Below, one piece after another: positions 53,670 to 64,000 of a DNA stretch of 64,000 bases (positions are counted from its first letter, which is position 1; each line of letters opens with the position of its first letter). Source of the stretch: Pseudonocardia benzenivorans CB1190 (GTDB lineage Bacteria > Actinomycetota > Actinomycetes > Mycobacteriales > Pseudonocardiaceae). The notes under the pieces were generated by a model that ran no database searches, was not told the DNA's origin, and worked only from the letters and a program-made list of their open reading frames with translations. The position numbers and the translations under genes are program-made. The stretch covers positions 3,348,001-3,412,000 of the forward strand of contig NC_015312.1 of NCBI RefSeq assembly GCF_000196675.2, given 5' to 3'.

Positions 53670-54069
53670 CGAGCGCATCCGGCGGGACCGGCGTCTCCGA
53701 CACGTGCGCCGACACGATGCGCCACCCTTCGGCCAGCCGGACCCAGGTCTGGGACTGCCTGCCCTCGAAAGGGCGCCCCGGATAGGAGAACAGGGTCGTG
53801 ACCACGGCGAGATCTGCCCCGAACGTCGCGACGTGGGTCTGCCGGCGTTCGCGGCCCGGCAGTGGCCCCTGCGTCGCCCGCCAGGCGGCCAGCTCGCCGA
53901 ACCCGCGCTGGCGGTCGGCGACACCGAACCGGATCGTGTCGGGGCTGTCCCAGAACATCGCGTCGAGCGTCGCCGCGTCACCGGCGACCAGCGCGTCCTC
54001 GTAGCGTTCGAAGACGGCCAGCACCTCGCTGGTGACGGCCGGGTCGCCCACGTCGGCCGTCCCGATCAC
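53662..54069 (-). CDS. AtzH/HpxZ-like NTF2-fold protein (DUF3225)
   Basis: 135 residues from GTG 54069, overlapping the biuret hydrolase stop (GTGA). NTF2-like cone fold: [65 protein letters not shown]. This matches the AtzH-like/HpxZ family, small proteins encoded next to AtzE/AtzF-type amidases in s-triazine and oxalurate loci. Its biochemical role is not established from sequence; here it sits between BiuH and AtzF, consistent with acting on or stabilising a carboxylated urea intermediate. Confidence 0.8.
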   Translation of the reverse strand: MIGTADVGDPAVTSEVLAVFERYEDALVAGDAATLDAMFWDSPDTIRFGVADRQRGFGELAAWRATQGPLPGRERRQTHVATFGADLAVVTTLFSYPGRPFEGRQSQTWVRLAEGWRIVSAHVSETPVPPDALDG

Positions 54070-54776
54070 GCGGGTCCGTCCGCGGCCGGGTCCAGCACGG
54101 CGAGCAGGTCGGCCGAGGCGGCGACCGCCCCGAAGACCCCGCCCTGCATCGTGACCATGTGCAGGGCCGCGGCGTAGTTGCCGACGTCGGTCGCGCCGGT
54201 GCAGTCGCGCAGCAGCAGGCACTCGTACCCGCGGTCGTTGGCCTCGCGCATCGTCGTGTGGACGCACACGTCGGTGGTGATGCCGGTGAGGATCAGGTGG
54301 GTGATCCCCGCGGTCCGCAGCCGCAGGTCGAGGTCGGTGGCGTAGAAGGCGCCCTTGCCGGGCTTGTCGATCACCCACTCGCCGGCGACGGGGGCGACCT
54401 CCGGCACGATCTCCCAGCCCGGCTCCCCGCGGACCAGGATCCGGCCGCACGGCCCGGGGTCGCCGATGCCGGCGCCGATGCTGCGGGACCGCCAGAGCTT
54501 GTTCGGCGGGCAGTCCGACAGGTCGGGCACATGCCCTTCCCGGGTGTGGACGACCTGCATGCCGGCCCGGCGCGCCGCCTCCAGCACGGCGACCGTCGGG
54601 GCCAGCCCGGCCCGGGTCAGCTGCAGGTCGTAGCCCATCGCGTCGACGTAGCCGCCGGGCCCGCAGAAGTCGGTCTGCCAGTCGATGCACAGCAGCGCCG
54701 TGCGGGCGACGTCGAGCGCGCCGTCGTAGGGCCAGGTGTAGGGATCGGCAACGATCTGGTGCGGCGTCGTCATCAT
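54066..54776 (-). CDS. biuH: biuret amidohydrolase (isochorismatase-like cysteine hydrolase)
   Basis: 236 residues from ATG 54776, overlapping the GntR stop. Cysteine-hydrolase triad: Asp32 ([18 protein letters not shown]), Lys138/Lys141 ([10 protein letters not shown]), Cys171 ([19 protein letters not shown]). Blocks [20 protein letters not shown] and [13 protein letters not shown] agree with the biuret hydrolase of Rhizobium as I remember it. It converts biuret to allophanate plus ammonia, linking the upstream ring-opening enzyme with allophanate hydrolase. Confidence 0.88.
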   Translation of the reverse strand: MMTTPHQIVADPYTWPYDGALDVARTALLCIDWQTDFCGPGGYVDAMGYDLQLTRAGLAPTVAVLEAARRAGMQVVHTREGHVPDLSDCPPNKLWRSRSIGAGIGDPGPCGRILVRGEPGWEIVPEVAPVAGEWVIDKPGKGAFYATDLDLRLRTAGITHLILTGITTDVCVHTTMREANDRGYECLLLRDCTGATDVGNYAAALHMVTMQGGVFGAVAASADLLAVLDPAADGPA

Positions 54777-55522
54777 CGGCCTCCCGTCGACGTCCTGGTG
54801 CTGCGGGCCCGGCGGCCGGCCGCCGGTGCGGCCGTGCCCTCCTGGTGCACGTGCCTGCGGCACGCGTCCTCGTCCTTGCTGGTGTGCTCGTCCATCCGCC
54901 TGCCGGCGAGCTCCTCGTCGCCGGCGAGGATGGCCTCGAGGATCGCGGCGTGGTCGTCCCACGAGCCCTCCGCGCGGTCCTCGAGGTCGACGGAGAACAT
55001 CCAGTCCACCTTGCCGCGGTAGAGCGCGAGGATCTGGACGATCTCGGGGTTCCCGCTGGCCACGGCGACGAGCTCGTGGAACCGGGAGACCAGCTCGGGG
55101 ATGGCCTTGTAGCGGCGTTCGTCGACCGCCCGGCTGCCGCGTTCGACCAGCCGCACCAGCTGGGCCGCGGCGGGCCCGCCGCGGGCGCGGGCCGCGAGCC
55201 GCGCGGCCATGACCTCCAGCCCCCGCCGGACCTCCATGGCCTGCAGGGCCCGCTCGGCCGAGGGCATGGTCACCGTCGCGCCCCGGTACCGGGTGAGGGT
55301 CAGGTAGCCCTCGCTCTCCAGCTTCTGCAGCGCCTCCCGCACGGGTACCCGGGACACCCCGTGATCCTGGGCGATCTCGTCCTCGCGGATGCGCCGTCCG
55401 GGCTTGATCGCACCGGTGATCACCTGCTCGCGGATCGAGTCGGCGATCAGGTCGCGCAGCGGCTTGGGGGAGTGCGTCGCGTCCGGCTCCGCCGGCGGCG
55501 CCGCAGGCCGGTCCCCGATCAC
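54773..55522 (-). CDS. GntR-family regulator, FadR/FCD subfamily
   Basis: 249 residues from ATG 55522, overlapping the cyclic amidohydrolase stop (ATGA). N-terminal winged helix ([45 protein letters not shown]), then an FCD all-helical effector domain ([50 protein letters not shown]) with the metal-binding Asp/His residues. It is encoded inside the operon it probably controls. A candidate operator lies in the divergent promoter at 61454-61478. Confidence 0.9.
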   Translation of the reverse strand: MIGDRPAAPPAEPDATHSPKPLRDLIADSIREQVITGAIKPGRRIREDEIAQDHGVSRVPVREALQKLESEGYLTLTRYRGATVTMPSAERALQAMEVRRGLEVMAARLAARARGGPAAAQLVRLVERGSRAVDERRYKAIPELVSRFHELVAVASGNPEIVQILALYRGKVDWMFSVDLEDRAEGSWDDHAAILEAILAGDEELAGRRMDEHTSKDEDACRRHVHQEGTAAPAAGRRARSTRTSTGGR

Positions 55523-56553
55523 GACGCGACCCGGTAGACGACGGTGACCGGACCGCCACCGGGCGGGCCCTGGTGCTCCGCGCCACCGGACACGTAGATG
55601 GCGCTGTCGCCGACGAGACCTGCCAGCAGCCCCCCGACGGCCGCGCGGGCGTGCCGGGTCGAGGACAGGTCGGAGTCGGTGAGCATGGTGTGGCGCCTGC
55701 CGCGGATCGAGCCCGACGGGTCGGCCTCGGCCTTCGCGAGGACCTGCACGACCTCACCCCCGTCGGCGCTGACCCGGTCGAGCAGGTCGAGGACCGTCCG
55801 GGCGTCCATCGCGTCGCGCATGACACCGTGCACGGCGCGCAGCGGACCGTGCGCCGCGGGTGAGTTCCCGAGGACGAGGATGTGGCAGTCGTCGAGCTCG
55901 GCGCCGGAGCTGATCGACGCCACCGACGACCAGACGTCGGCCTCGCCCCGCAGCGCCGCCGCCGCGTCCGGCTCGCTGATCTCACCGAGTGCGACGGCGA
56001 CACCGAGCGCGCTCGCCGCCCGCGACATCGCCATGGAACGCAGCGTGTCACGGGTCGCGGGCTCGACGCCGTCGGCGAGGCAGCGGCTGATCGACTCCGT
56101 CGTCAGCAGGGGGCACTTGACCAGGACGAGGTGGACGTCGCCCGGCTCGAGCGCGGCGTCCGCACAGAGCTCGCGGACGCGGGCGGCGACGGCCCGGACC
56201 TGTCCGGCGCGCCCGAGGTCGGCGATCGGGATCGACGCGGTGCGGCCGACGGCGGCGACGAGCGCGCCCTCGGGGGCCGCGGGCCGGTCGGTGCCGACGA
56301 ACGCGGAGGCGTGGGGGCTCAGCACGCCCTCGGTCCCACCCGAGAACACCGTGACGGCGTCGGCGGGCAGCACGGCGTCCCAGGTGTGGTCGGCCAGCGT
56401 GCGGCTGAAGTCGTTGACGCAGCCGTTGCCCTCGGTCTTCGCGACGAGCGCCACCACGTCCGCGGTCGAGTAGCCGGCGTCGGCGAGGGTCTTCACGAGT
56501 GCGGTGTCGTCGGGGCTGCTGGTCGTGCGCTTGACGATGTCGACGACGGTCAC
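55519..56553 (-). CDS. atzD: cyanuric acid hydrolase / barbiturase (AtzD family)
   Basis: 344 residues from GTG 56553, matching the family. Three structural repeats each contribute a Lys-Ser pair: Lys39 ([15 protein letters not shown]) with Ser71 ([12 protein letters not shown]); Lys146 (LVKCPLLT) with Ser216 ([11 protein letters not shown]); Lys274 ([19 protein letters not shown]) with Ser322 ([15 protein letters not shown]). It opens cyanuric acid to carboxybiuret, which decarboxylates to biuret. Barbiturase is the close alternative, but downstream biuret and allophanate hydrolases favour cyanuric acid. Confidence 0.87.
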   Translation of the reverse strand: MTVVDIVKRTTSSPDDTALVKTLADAGYSTADVVALVAKTEGNGCVNDFSRTLADHTWDAVLPADAVTVFSGGTEGVLSPHASAFVGTDRPAAPEGALVAAVGRTASIPIADLGRAGQVRAVAARVRELCADAALEPGDVHLVLVKCPLLTTESISRCLADGVEPATRDTLRSMAMSRAASALGVAVALGEISEPDAAAALRGEADVWSSVASISSGAELDDCHILVLGNSPAAHGPLRAVHGVMRDAMDARTVLDLLDRVSADGGEVVQVLAKAEADPSGSIRGRRHTMLTDSDLSSTRHARAAVGGLLAGLVGDSAIYVSGGAEHQGPPGGGPVTVVYRVAS

Positions 56554-56593
56554 CGCGACACGTCCGACTGCCGGCGGAGCTGGGGTACTGCGG

Positions 56594-57664
56594 TCACTGA
56601 ACGGTCACCTTTCCGGCGAACTCCGGGTACTCGAACGGCGTCGTGGCGATGACGTCACCGATGTTGTCGCCCGTGGCGGTCGCCAATGTCAACTCGTTGA
56701 GGAAGGTCGGTGACCCTCCTTCGATCTTGGTGCGCACGGCCTGCGCGACGAGCAGGCCGCTCTGCGCGGCGGAGTGGAACGACGTCGCCGCGAGGTAGGG
56801 CGTCCTGAGCCAGGTCAGCATCTCCTCGTCGCAGTCGCTGCTGACGTGCACGACGTCGGACTTCTTGATCGACTGCAGGTACTGCGCGACGCCGTCGCCC
56901 ATGGAGGCGGCGTAGGTGAGGATCCCGGTGGCGTCCGGGTGGGCCTGCAGGCCGCTCTGCACGATGTTCGTGGCCTTCGTGCGGTCGTAGAAGCCCTGCT
57001 CGCGCACGGCGACGGTGAAGCCGCTGCCGGCGAGCGACTCGTCGAGGCCGGCGTCGATGAGCTCGGTGTACTGCTGACCGAGGATCGCCTGGACGACGAT
57101 CAGCTTCCCGGGTCTGGCGTGGGCCTTGATGTACTCGCCCATGTCCCGGCCCTTCTGGGTCCAGTCGGCCCAGGCGATCGCCGTGGCGGGAGCGTCGGCG
57201 GTCTTCGTCGGCCACTGGGCGATACCGCAGGGTATGCCCTTGCCCGCGCACAGCTTGGCGGCGTTGGCCGCGGTGTCGGCGTTGACCGGCAGGACGACGA
57301 GCCCGGCGATCCCCGCGGACACGAGGTTCTGGATGCTCGTGAGCTCCGTGGTGCTGTTGGCGTTGTTGACCGCGATCCGCGCGTCGTAGCCGCCGCCCTT
57401 CAGCGCCTGGTAGACGCCCTCGGCGACGTAGGAGGAGTAGGCGTTCGCGACGTTGAGCGAGATGCCGATGACCTTCGTGCCGCCGCCTCCGCTGCCGGTC
57501 GCCGTCGACGGGCCGTCCGGGGAACCGCAGGCCTGGACCAGGCCGGTCAGCCCGAGCGCGCCCAGCGCGGTGCCCGCGGCGCCGAGCCGCAGGAACCTGC
57601 GGCGCTCGAGGGAGGCGGCGAGCAGAGCGGACGGGCCCGCGGTGCGGCGGCCGGGAATGGGCAT
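56594..57664 (-). CDS. CUT2-type ABC transporter substrate-binding lipoprotein
   Basis: 356 residues from ATG 57664 after GAAGGAG. N-terminus carries a Tat-like motif (ERRRFLRLGAAGTALG) and a lipobox LVQAC, so it is anchored outside the membrane. The mature part is a type I periplasmic-binding fold like ribose-binding protein (GISLNVANAYSSYVAEGVYQ, LVVLPVNADTAANAAKL). Binding-pocket residues do not reveal the ligand. Location just before the ring-opening hydrolase suggests an s-triazine or related N-heterocycle rather than a sugar. Confidence 0.88.
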   Translation of the reverse strand: MPIPGRRTAGPSALLAASLERRRFLRLGAAGTALGALGLTGLVQACGSPDGPSTATGSGGGGTKVIGISLNVANAYSSYVAEGVYQALKGGGYDARIAVNNANSTTELTSIQNLVSAGIAGLVVLPVNADTAANAAKLCAGKGIPCGIAQWPTKTADAPATAIAWADWTQKGRDMGEYIKAHARPGKLIVVQAILGQQYTELIDAGLDESLAGSGFTVAVREQGFYDRTKATNIVQSGLQAHPDATGILTYAASMGDGVAQYLQSIKKSDVVHVSSDCDEEMLTWLRTPYLAATSFHSAAQSGLLVAQAVRTKIEGGSPTFLNELTLATATGDNIGDVIATTPFEYPEFAGKVTVQ

Positions 57665-57745
57665 GACGAACTCCTTCGGGGTGGGGTGGTGCCTCGGTCG
57701 TCGCGAGGACGGGGAGCGTGCGGGTCGCCGCTGCGCGGCGCGGTG

Positions 57746-58842
57746 TCAGCGGCGCGGTGTACGCGTCGTGCTGTTTCCGGTCGCGGGGGACAGCAACCTC
57801 CGTCTCGTGCGCGCCGTGTCGGTGCTGCGCCTGCCGCGCTTGTACGACGCGGCGGCCATCGTGACGGCGAAGATCAGGACGGCGCCGGTGACGAAGTCCT
57901 TCCACGACCCGCCGATGTTCAGGAACACCAGCGAGGCCGAGATGACGCCGAACAGCAGCGTCCCGAGCAGCCCGCCGATCATCGAGCCACGGCCGCCGGT
58001 GAGGGCGGCTCCGCCGAGCACCACGGCGGCGATGCAGGACAGCTCCAGCCCGGCGCCGGAGGTGGGGTCGCCCGCGCTGAGCCGCGCGAGCTGGACGATG
58101 CCGGCCAGCCCGACCAGCAGGCCGTTGACGACGAAGAGCGTCACCTTGATCCGCTTGGTGGGCAGGCCCGCGAGGAAGGCGGTCTGCTCGGAGGAGCCCA
58201 CCGCGAACACCTGCCTGCCGAACCGGGTGGAGTGCAGGACGACGGCACCGACCACGCAGACGGCGAGGAAGATCACCGCGAGCGCGGGCAGGCCCAGCCA
58301 CGTCGCGAAACCGAGGTTGCCCAGCACGCTGGCCACGCTGATCGGCCGGTTCTGCGACAGGATCAGCGCCAGCGACGAGAAGAAGCCCAGCCCGCCGACC
58401 GTGAGGATGAACGAGGGAACGCCCACGTGGGCGACCAGCAGGCCCCACAGGAGCCCGACCCCCGTACCGACGACCAGCAGCGTCACCGCGACGACCACCG
58501 GCGACCAGCCGTGGGTGTACATCCAGGCCCCGAGCACGCTGGTGAACGACACCATGCTGCCGACCGACAGGTCGACCTCGCCGCCGATGATCAGGAACGT
58601 CTGCCCGACCACCAGGATGCCCAGCACCGCGCTCTGCACCAGGATGTTGTCGATGTTGTCGCCGGTGAGGAACGACGCGTTGTGCGAGTTCGTGAAGAGC
58701 GACAACGCGATGATCACGACGACCAGCGGCAGCGCCGACCGCAGGAGGTCGTTCGGCCCGCCCCGCCGCGTCAGGATCGACCTGCGCGGACCGGCGGGCG
58801 GCTCGGCGAGTGCTCCTGCGGTGACCTGCTCTTCCGAGACCG

Positions 58843-58846
<4 letters not shown>
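57746..58846 (-). CDS. CUT2-type ABC transporter permease
   Basis: 366 residues from ATG 58846, overlapping the ATPase stop (ATGA). RbsC-like: about eight to ten membrane helices, with GQTFLIIGGEVDLSVGSMVS and GGAALTGGRGSMIGGLLGTLLFG, the conserved EAA-like loop region of this family. Basic C-terminal tail is unusually long (RTRRRLLSPATGNSTTRTPRR, about 25 residues). Forms a homodimeric pore with the ATPase below. Confidence 0.9.
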
Positions 58847-60383
<1,537 letters not shown>

Positions 60384-60387
<4 letters not shown>

Positions 60388-61415
60388 TCCGCGGATCCGA
60401 ATGCGCTCTCCATCTTCTGCAGCAGGTAGGCGCCCGACGTCGTCGGTGCGTACTTGGCGGGCTTGCCCGGCCCCTGGCACGACGGCAGGCACTCGATGTC
60501 GGCCGACCAGTTCGGCTGGTGGAAGAAGGCCAGCGACACCCGGGGCTTGCGGGCCATCTCACCGGTCGGCGCCAGCACCCGGTGCTTGGTGGAGACCCAC
60601 TCGTCGTTGGTCCAGACGGCCATCAGGTCGCCGATGTTGACGACGAACCCGCCCTCGACGACCGGGACGTCGATCCAGTCGCCCGCCTTGTCGAAGACCT
60701 GCAGACCGCCGCAGTTGTCCTGGTAGAGGATCGTCAGCGTGCCCCAGTCGCTGTGCGGGCCCTTGCGGTACTGGTCGGGCAGCGGGTCGGTGTCGACCGG
60801 CGGGTACCAGTTCGCGGTGAGGTTCGAGCTGTGGATGTCGACGAAGGGGGTGAAGAACTCCTCGTCGAGCCCGAGCCCGAGGGCGCAGAGCCGCATGAGG
60901 TCGGCGGAGAGGTCGGAGACCTGCCGGTAGTACTCGAGCCAGGTCTCCTTGAACCCCGCCGGCCGCTCGGGCCAGACGTTGGGCCGCGACCAGACGTCGT
61001 AGGCGTCACCCAGGCCGGCGACCTCGGCGACACCCGGTTCGCCGAGCTGGTTCATCGTGAACAGCTCGCAGAGGTCCGGCGAGGTCGTGATGTCCTCGGC
61101 GGCGGAGACCGAACCGGCGCGGGCGAAGATGCCGCGCAGCGTCGGGTCGTCCGGGGGGACCAGCAGGGCCGCCTTCTCCGCGTCGGGGGTGGAGAAGAGG
61201 TCGACGGTGACGTCGTGCATGCGCTGGATCAGCGAGAGATCCACGCCGTGCCCGACGATCCCGAAGAACCCGGACTCGCGGCATGCGGTGTCGATGGCCC
61301 GGGCGATCTCGCGGCGGCGCGCGGGCGATCCGTCACGGCCGTCGACGTCGACGACCGGAACGAATCCTCCGACGACCGTGGGGTCTTCCGTCGTGCCGGG
61401 CGGGTGCGCCGTCAT
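60384..61415 (-). CDS. isopenicillin-N-synthase-family Fe(II)/2-oxoglutarate dioxygenase
   Basis: 343 residues from ATG 61415, eight bases after GAAGGAG; first gene of the operon. N-terminal DIOX_N (FVPVVDVDGRDGSPARRREIARAID, GFFGIVGHGVD) and the double-stranded beta-helix with metal triad His221-x-Asp223 (GPHSDWGTLT) and His278 (STKHRVL), and the 2-oxoglutarate-binding Arg292-x-Ser294 (RKPRVSLAFF). It hydroxylates, desaturates or N-dealkylates a small substrate. Being encoded with the transporter and ring-opening hydrolase, it probably prepares the imported heterocycle for AtzD; that is inference. Confidence 0.88.
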
Positions 61416-61453
61416 GGTGGACACTCCTTCGCGGGTACTCGCGGTGAGGCGAT

Positions 61454-61478
61454 CTCGTATACGAACTTCGGATACGAG
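61454..61478. promoter_or_regulatory. 25-bp inverted repeat, probable GntR operator
   Basis: Arms CTCGTATACGAA (61454-61465) and TTCGGATACGAG (61467-61478) match with one mismatch around a single central C. The first arm contains the palindrome TCGTATACGA, of the TNGTATACNA type used by FCD-subfamily GntR regulators. It sits 38 bases before the dioxygenase start and in the divergent promoter with the cupin gene. Confidence 0.65.
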
Positions 61479-61515
61479 AGTTGCGGCGGGGTGTTTCGCG
61501 AGGGGTGTCGTGGTG

Positions 61516-61543
61516 TTGCCGGCACGTTGCGCCGCGTTACGTT
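61516..61543 (+). promoter_or_regulatory. candidate promoter of the cupin gene
   Basis: TTGCCG (61516-61521) and TACGTT (61538-61543) separated by 16 bases, roughly 120 bases before the cupin ATG. Reads away from the operator at 61454-61478. Confidence 0.4.
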
Positions 61544-61667
61544 TCGGTTGGGCGGACGCGGCCGGCCGCTCGCGTCCGCATGTACATCCGCGGCCCCATG
61601 GCGCAGAGTGCGGGGAGTCGGGGTGCGCAGTGTCAAGCGGACAGCGAACCAGCCGTCAGGAGGCGTC

Positions 61668-62144
61668 ATGTTCGGCGACGAGATCGTGCTCGGCCCACTG
61701 CCCAAGGGCATCACGCTCGCGAAGGAGGGCATGCAGAAGCGGGTGTGGAACGTGCTCGGGCACACCTACCTCATGAAGGCGGCCAGTGAGTCGAGCTTCG
61801 CGTTCGAGACCTTCGACCCGCCCGGCACCGGCGTGCCACCGCACGTGCACCCCACCCAGGACGAGCACATCTACGTCCTCGACGGGGTGTTCACCCTCTA
61901 CCTCGACGGGCAGTGGGAGACGGCAGGTCCCGGGGACACCGTCCGGATGCCGCGCAACCTCCCGCACGCCTACTACAACCGCGGCGAGGCACCGACCCGC
62001 GCGCTGTTCTGGGTGAGCCCGGCCGGCCGGCTCGCCGAGCTGTTCGACAAGCTCCACGACCTCACCGACCCGGACGAGGTGGTGCGCCTGTCCGCCGAGT
62101 GCGACGTGCAGTTCCTGCCGCCCGGCTCGGTGGAGGGGGCCTGA
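61668..62144 (+). CDS. cupin domain protein
   Basis: 158 residues from ATG 61668 with AGGAGG four bases upstream. Single cupin: metal-binding motif 1 in PPHVHPTQDEHIYVLDGVFTLY (His, His, Glu, spaced as GX5HXHX3-4E) and motif 2 in GPGDTVRMPRNLPHAYYNRG. Could be a dioxygenase, isomerase or ligand sensor. Divergent from the dioxygenase-led operon and sharing its operator region, so probably part of the same pathway. Its stop is one base from the convergent monooxygenase stop. Confidence 0.88.
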   Translation: MFGDEIVLGPLPKGITLAKEGMQKRVWNVLGHTYLMKAASESSFAFETFDPPGTGVPPHVHPTQDEHIYVLDGVFTLYLDGQWETAGPGDTVRMPRNLPHAYYNRGEAPTRALFWVSPAGRLAELFDKLHDLTDPDEVVRLSAECDVQFLPPGSVEGA

Positions 62145-62145
62145 G

Positions 62146-63372
62146 TCAGCGGTTGACCTGCTCGGCGGAGGCGCCGGTCAGCTGCGCGTAGGCGGTCACG
62201 ACGGCCTCGAGCTCGGCGGCGTCGATCACGTCCTCCAGCCGGGAGAAGCCGTCGGGCGCGCGCCGCTCGACCTCGTCGATGACGCCTTCCGGCCCGCCCA
62301 CCCGGTTGCGCAGGACCACCTCGGCGGTGGCGGCCAGCTGTTCGTCCTCGTACGCCGCGAGTGCCCGCTGCGGGTCGGCGTGCCCGGTGAGGCACGCGCC
62401 CAGGGCGGCCGCGTCGAGGACGGCCTGGCCCGCGCCGTTGGAGCCCATCGGGTACATCGGGTGGGCGGCGTCGCCGAGCAGGGTCACCCGCCCGTGCGTC
62501 CAGCGGGGCAGCGGGTCGCGGTCGCACATGGGGAACTCGAAGGCCTCGCGGGTCGCCCGGACGAGACCGACGTGGTCGACGTGCGGGAGGCGGAAGCGGT
62601 CGACGTGCCGTTCCAGGTCGGCCCGGTCGGCCGGGCGCGACCAGTCCTGCCGGTCCGGCGGGGGGTCACCCGGTCGGCCGGTGCGGATGCAGATGGCCCA
62701 GTTGGTGAGCTTCGTGCCCGGCCGCAGGCCTTCGCCGATCGGGTAGACGACCAGCTTCGCCGCGGTCCCGCCGGCTACGAGCATGGACCGGCCCGCCCCG
62801 AACTCCGGCCAGTCGGTGGCGCCGCGCCACATCATGACGCCGTTCCACCGCGGCGGGCCCTCGTCGGGGAACAGCAGCGACCGCACCGTCGAGTGGATCC
62901 CGTCGGCGGCGACGAGGACGTCACCGCCCGCCTCGTCGGACCGGCCGGCGAACCGCAGCCGCACCCCGTCCGCGTCCTGCTCGACGCCGACCACCCGGTG
63001 CCCGGTCCGGACCGCGTCGGCACCGAGCCGCTCGCGCACCGCCCGCAGCAGCACCCCCTGCAGCCGGCCCCGGTGCAGCGAGAACTGCGGAAGGGCGAAC
63101 CCCGCGTCGAGCCCGCAGGGCCTGCGCAGGATCTCCTGCCCCAACCGGTGCCGGTAGGACAGCTCGGTGGTCCGGATCGCCACCGCGTCCAGCCGGTCGA
63201 GCAGGCCCAGCGCCGCGAGCTCCTTGACCGCGTGCGGCAGCACGTTGATCCCGACCCCGAGCTCGCGCAGCTGCTCGCCCTGCTCGTAGACGTCGCAGTC
63301 GATCCCTTCCCGGTGCAGGCGCAGGGCGGTGGTCAGCCCACCGATCCCGGCTCCCGCGATGACGACCCTCAT
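62146..63372 (-). CDS. FAD-dependent aromatic/heterocycle monooxygenase (HpxO/salicylate-hydroxylase type)
   Basis: 408 residues from ATG 63372. Group A flavoprotein monooxygenase: GxGxxG in VVIAGAGIGGLTTALRL, DG motif VAADGIHSTVRSLLF, GD motif TLLGDAAHPMYPMGSNGAGQA. Uses NAD(P)H and O2 to hydroxylate an aromatic or purine-like ring; HpxO (urate) and salicylate hydroxylase are the nearest named types. A role in peripheral oxidation of an N-heterocycle feeding the adjacent operon is plausible but unproved. Confidence 0.9.
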   Translation of the reverse strand: MRVVIAGAGIGGLTTALRLHREGIDCDVYEQGEQLRELGVGINVLPHAVKELAALGLLDRLDAVAIRTTELSYRHRLGQEILRRPCGLDAGFALPQFSLHRGRLQGVLLRAVRERLGADAVRTGHRVVGVEQDADGVRLRFAGRSDEAGGDVLVAADGIHSTVRSLLFPDEGPPRWNGVMMWRGATDWPEFGAGRSMLVAGGTAAKLVVYPIGEGLRPGTKLTNWAICIRTGRPGDPPPDRQDWSRPADRADLERHVDRFRLPHVDHVGLVRATREAFEFPMCDRDPLPRWTHGRVTLLGDAAHPMYPMGSNGAGQAVLDAAALGACLTGHADPQRALAAYEDEQLAATAEVVLRNRVGGPEGVIDEVERRAPDGFSRLEDVIDAAELEAVVTAYAQLTGASAEQVNR

Positions 63373-63428
63373 GTCGGCCCCCCGTGCCCGATCACCCCAG
63401 GATGGACCGGGACGGTCACCGCACACCA

Positions 63429-63474
63429 CCCGGTTGTGCCGTCGTCCGGCGCAGCGGGCCGCCGCACAACCGGG
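63429..63474. promoter_or_regulatory. 11-bp inverted repeat between divergent FAD genes
   Basis: CCCGGTTGTGC (63429-63439) and GCACAACCGGG (63464-63474) are perfect complements separated by 24 bases, in the 237-bp gap between the monooxygenase (minus) and the oxidase (plus). A second shorter repeat, CCGTTC/GAACGG, brackets 63484-63508 next to a TAGCCT -10-like hexamer (63509-63514). Candidate regulatory sites. Confidence 0.4.
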
Positions 63475-63609
63475 CCGATCGGCCCGTTCGGCCCGGTGCC
63501 GGGAACGGTAGCCTGGCCCGCCCACGGCCGTGCCTTCATCCACCCGCTCGCTTCCGCGATCGGCACGTCACGCGGCCGCCCACGGGGCGGCCGGGTTGAG
63601 AGGTGCGCC

Positions 63610-64000
63610 ATGACCGTCACGCTCCTGCGGGCCGACGGTGCCCGCGAGCACCTGTCCGACGACGTTCTCGACGAGCTCGACGCGGCCCTGCGCGGGACCG
63701 TCGTGCTCGGCGGCACCGACCCGGGTGCGCCCGAGCCGTGCCCGGAGTGGAACGCCATGTACGGCGACCCCGCCGCGCTGACGGCGCGGTGCACCGGGAC
63801 CGCGGACGTCGTCGAGGCGGTGCGCTTCGCCCGCGAACGGGGGCTGCTGGTCGGCGTCCGGGCGGGCGGCCACTCCGTCGCGGGGCTGTCGAGCGTCCCC
63901 GACGGCCTGCTGATCGACCTGTCGGGCATGCGCGGCGTGATGGTCGACCCGCAGCGCAGGCTGGCGAGGGTGCAGGGCGGGGCGCTCCTCGGCGACGTCG
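63610..64000 (+). CDS. FAD-linked oxidase (berberine-bridge-like), truncated by window end
   Basis: 130 visible residues from ATG 63610, continuing past the window. The N-terminal part of a PCMH-type FAD domain is clear: WNAMYGDPAALTARCTGTAD, then VGVRAGGHSVAGLSSVPDGL, where the His in AGGHS is the usual site of covalent 8-alpha-histidyl FAD, and the following LIDLSGMRGVMVDP and VQGGALLGDV. Such enzymes oxidise alcohols, amines or sugars. Divergent from the monooxygenase, sharing its promoter region. Confidence 0.85.
   Translation, partial: MTVTLLRADGAREHLSDDVLDELDAALRGTVVLGGTDPGAPEPCPEWNAMYGDPAALTARCTGTADVVEAVRFARERGLLVGVRAGGHSVAGLSSVPDGLLIDLSGMRGVMVDPQRRLARVQGGALLGDV

Noticed and set aside
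55519..56553. Reading the AtzD-family gene as barbiturase of the oxidative pyrimidine pathway
   Set aside because: Not excluded, but neighbouring biuret and allophanate hydrolases make cyanuric acid the better substrate guess.

Overview
The window is very GC-rich DNA (about 73-75 % by eye) with GTG/TTG starts, GTGA/ATGA stop-start overlaps and several apparent leaderless promoters. Gene content (F420-dependent glucose-6-phosphate dehydrogenase, GarA, a SigB/SigF-type sigma factor, a HelR-type RNA polymerase motor, a SARP regulator, MEDS/STAS/HATPase partner-switching proteins) points to an actinomycete, most likely Pseudonocardiaceae and perhaps Pseudonocardia. No rRNA, tRNA, prophage, transposase or CRISPR array was seen.

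Layout. 1-5 kb: esterase, a Pr6Pr membrane/F420 oxidoreductase fusion, DUF742 protein, acyl-CoA dehydrogenase. 4.5-6.6 kb: a nucleotidyltransferase/HEPN pair that looks like an MNT-HEPN toxin-antitoxin, then a small accessory patch with a 26-bp direct repeat and one small DNA-binding-like gene. 6.6-11.2 kb: a DEAD-box helicase and a chimeric protein, a DNA-ligase-like domain without its catalytic lysine fused to a degenerate LytS-type kinase. 11-18.5 kb: HAD phosphomutase and GH65 phosphorylase, sigma factor, HelR, class C26 peptidase. 18.5-28 kb: RecQ, Fgd, regulators (SARP, MEDS-STAS, MEDS-HATPase), a TPP enzyme and OsmC. 28-34 kb: the conserved actinobacterial block CDP-alcohol phosphatidyltransferase / garA / bifunctional nuclease / MerR / glycine riboswitch / gcvP. 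34-51.8 kb: mostly housekeeping and regulatory genes (CNNM pair, CoaA, membrane Ser/Thr kinase, two-component system, universal stress protein).

52-64 kb is the most distinctive region. A nine-gene minus-strand operon, tightly overlapping, encodes an isopenicillin-N-synthase-like dioxygenase, a CUT2-type ABC importer (ATPase, permease, binding protein), a cyanuric acid hydrolase/barbiturase, a GntR/FCD regulator, a biuret hydrolase, an AtzH/HpxZ-like NTF2 protein and allophanate hydrolase. Together these predict uptake of a nitrogen heterocycle and full conversion of cyanuric acid via biuret and allophanate to ammonia and CO2. A near-perfect 25-bp inverted repeat with a TCGTATACGA core lies in the divergent promoter next to a cupin gene and is the likely GntR operator. 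Two FAD enzymes follow.

At the DNA level there is a four-copy family of palindromes beginning GTGAGTGGCG that sit at gene 3' ends, and several other palindromes that contain the stop codons of both convergent genes; these look like the local transcription terminators.
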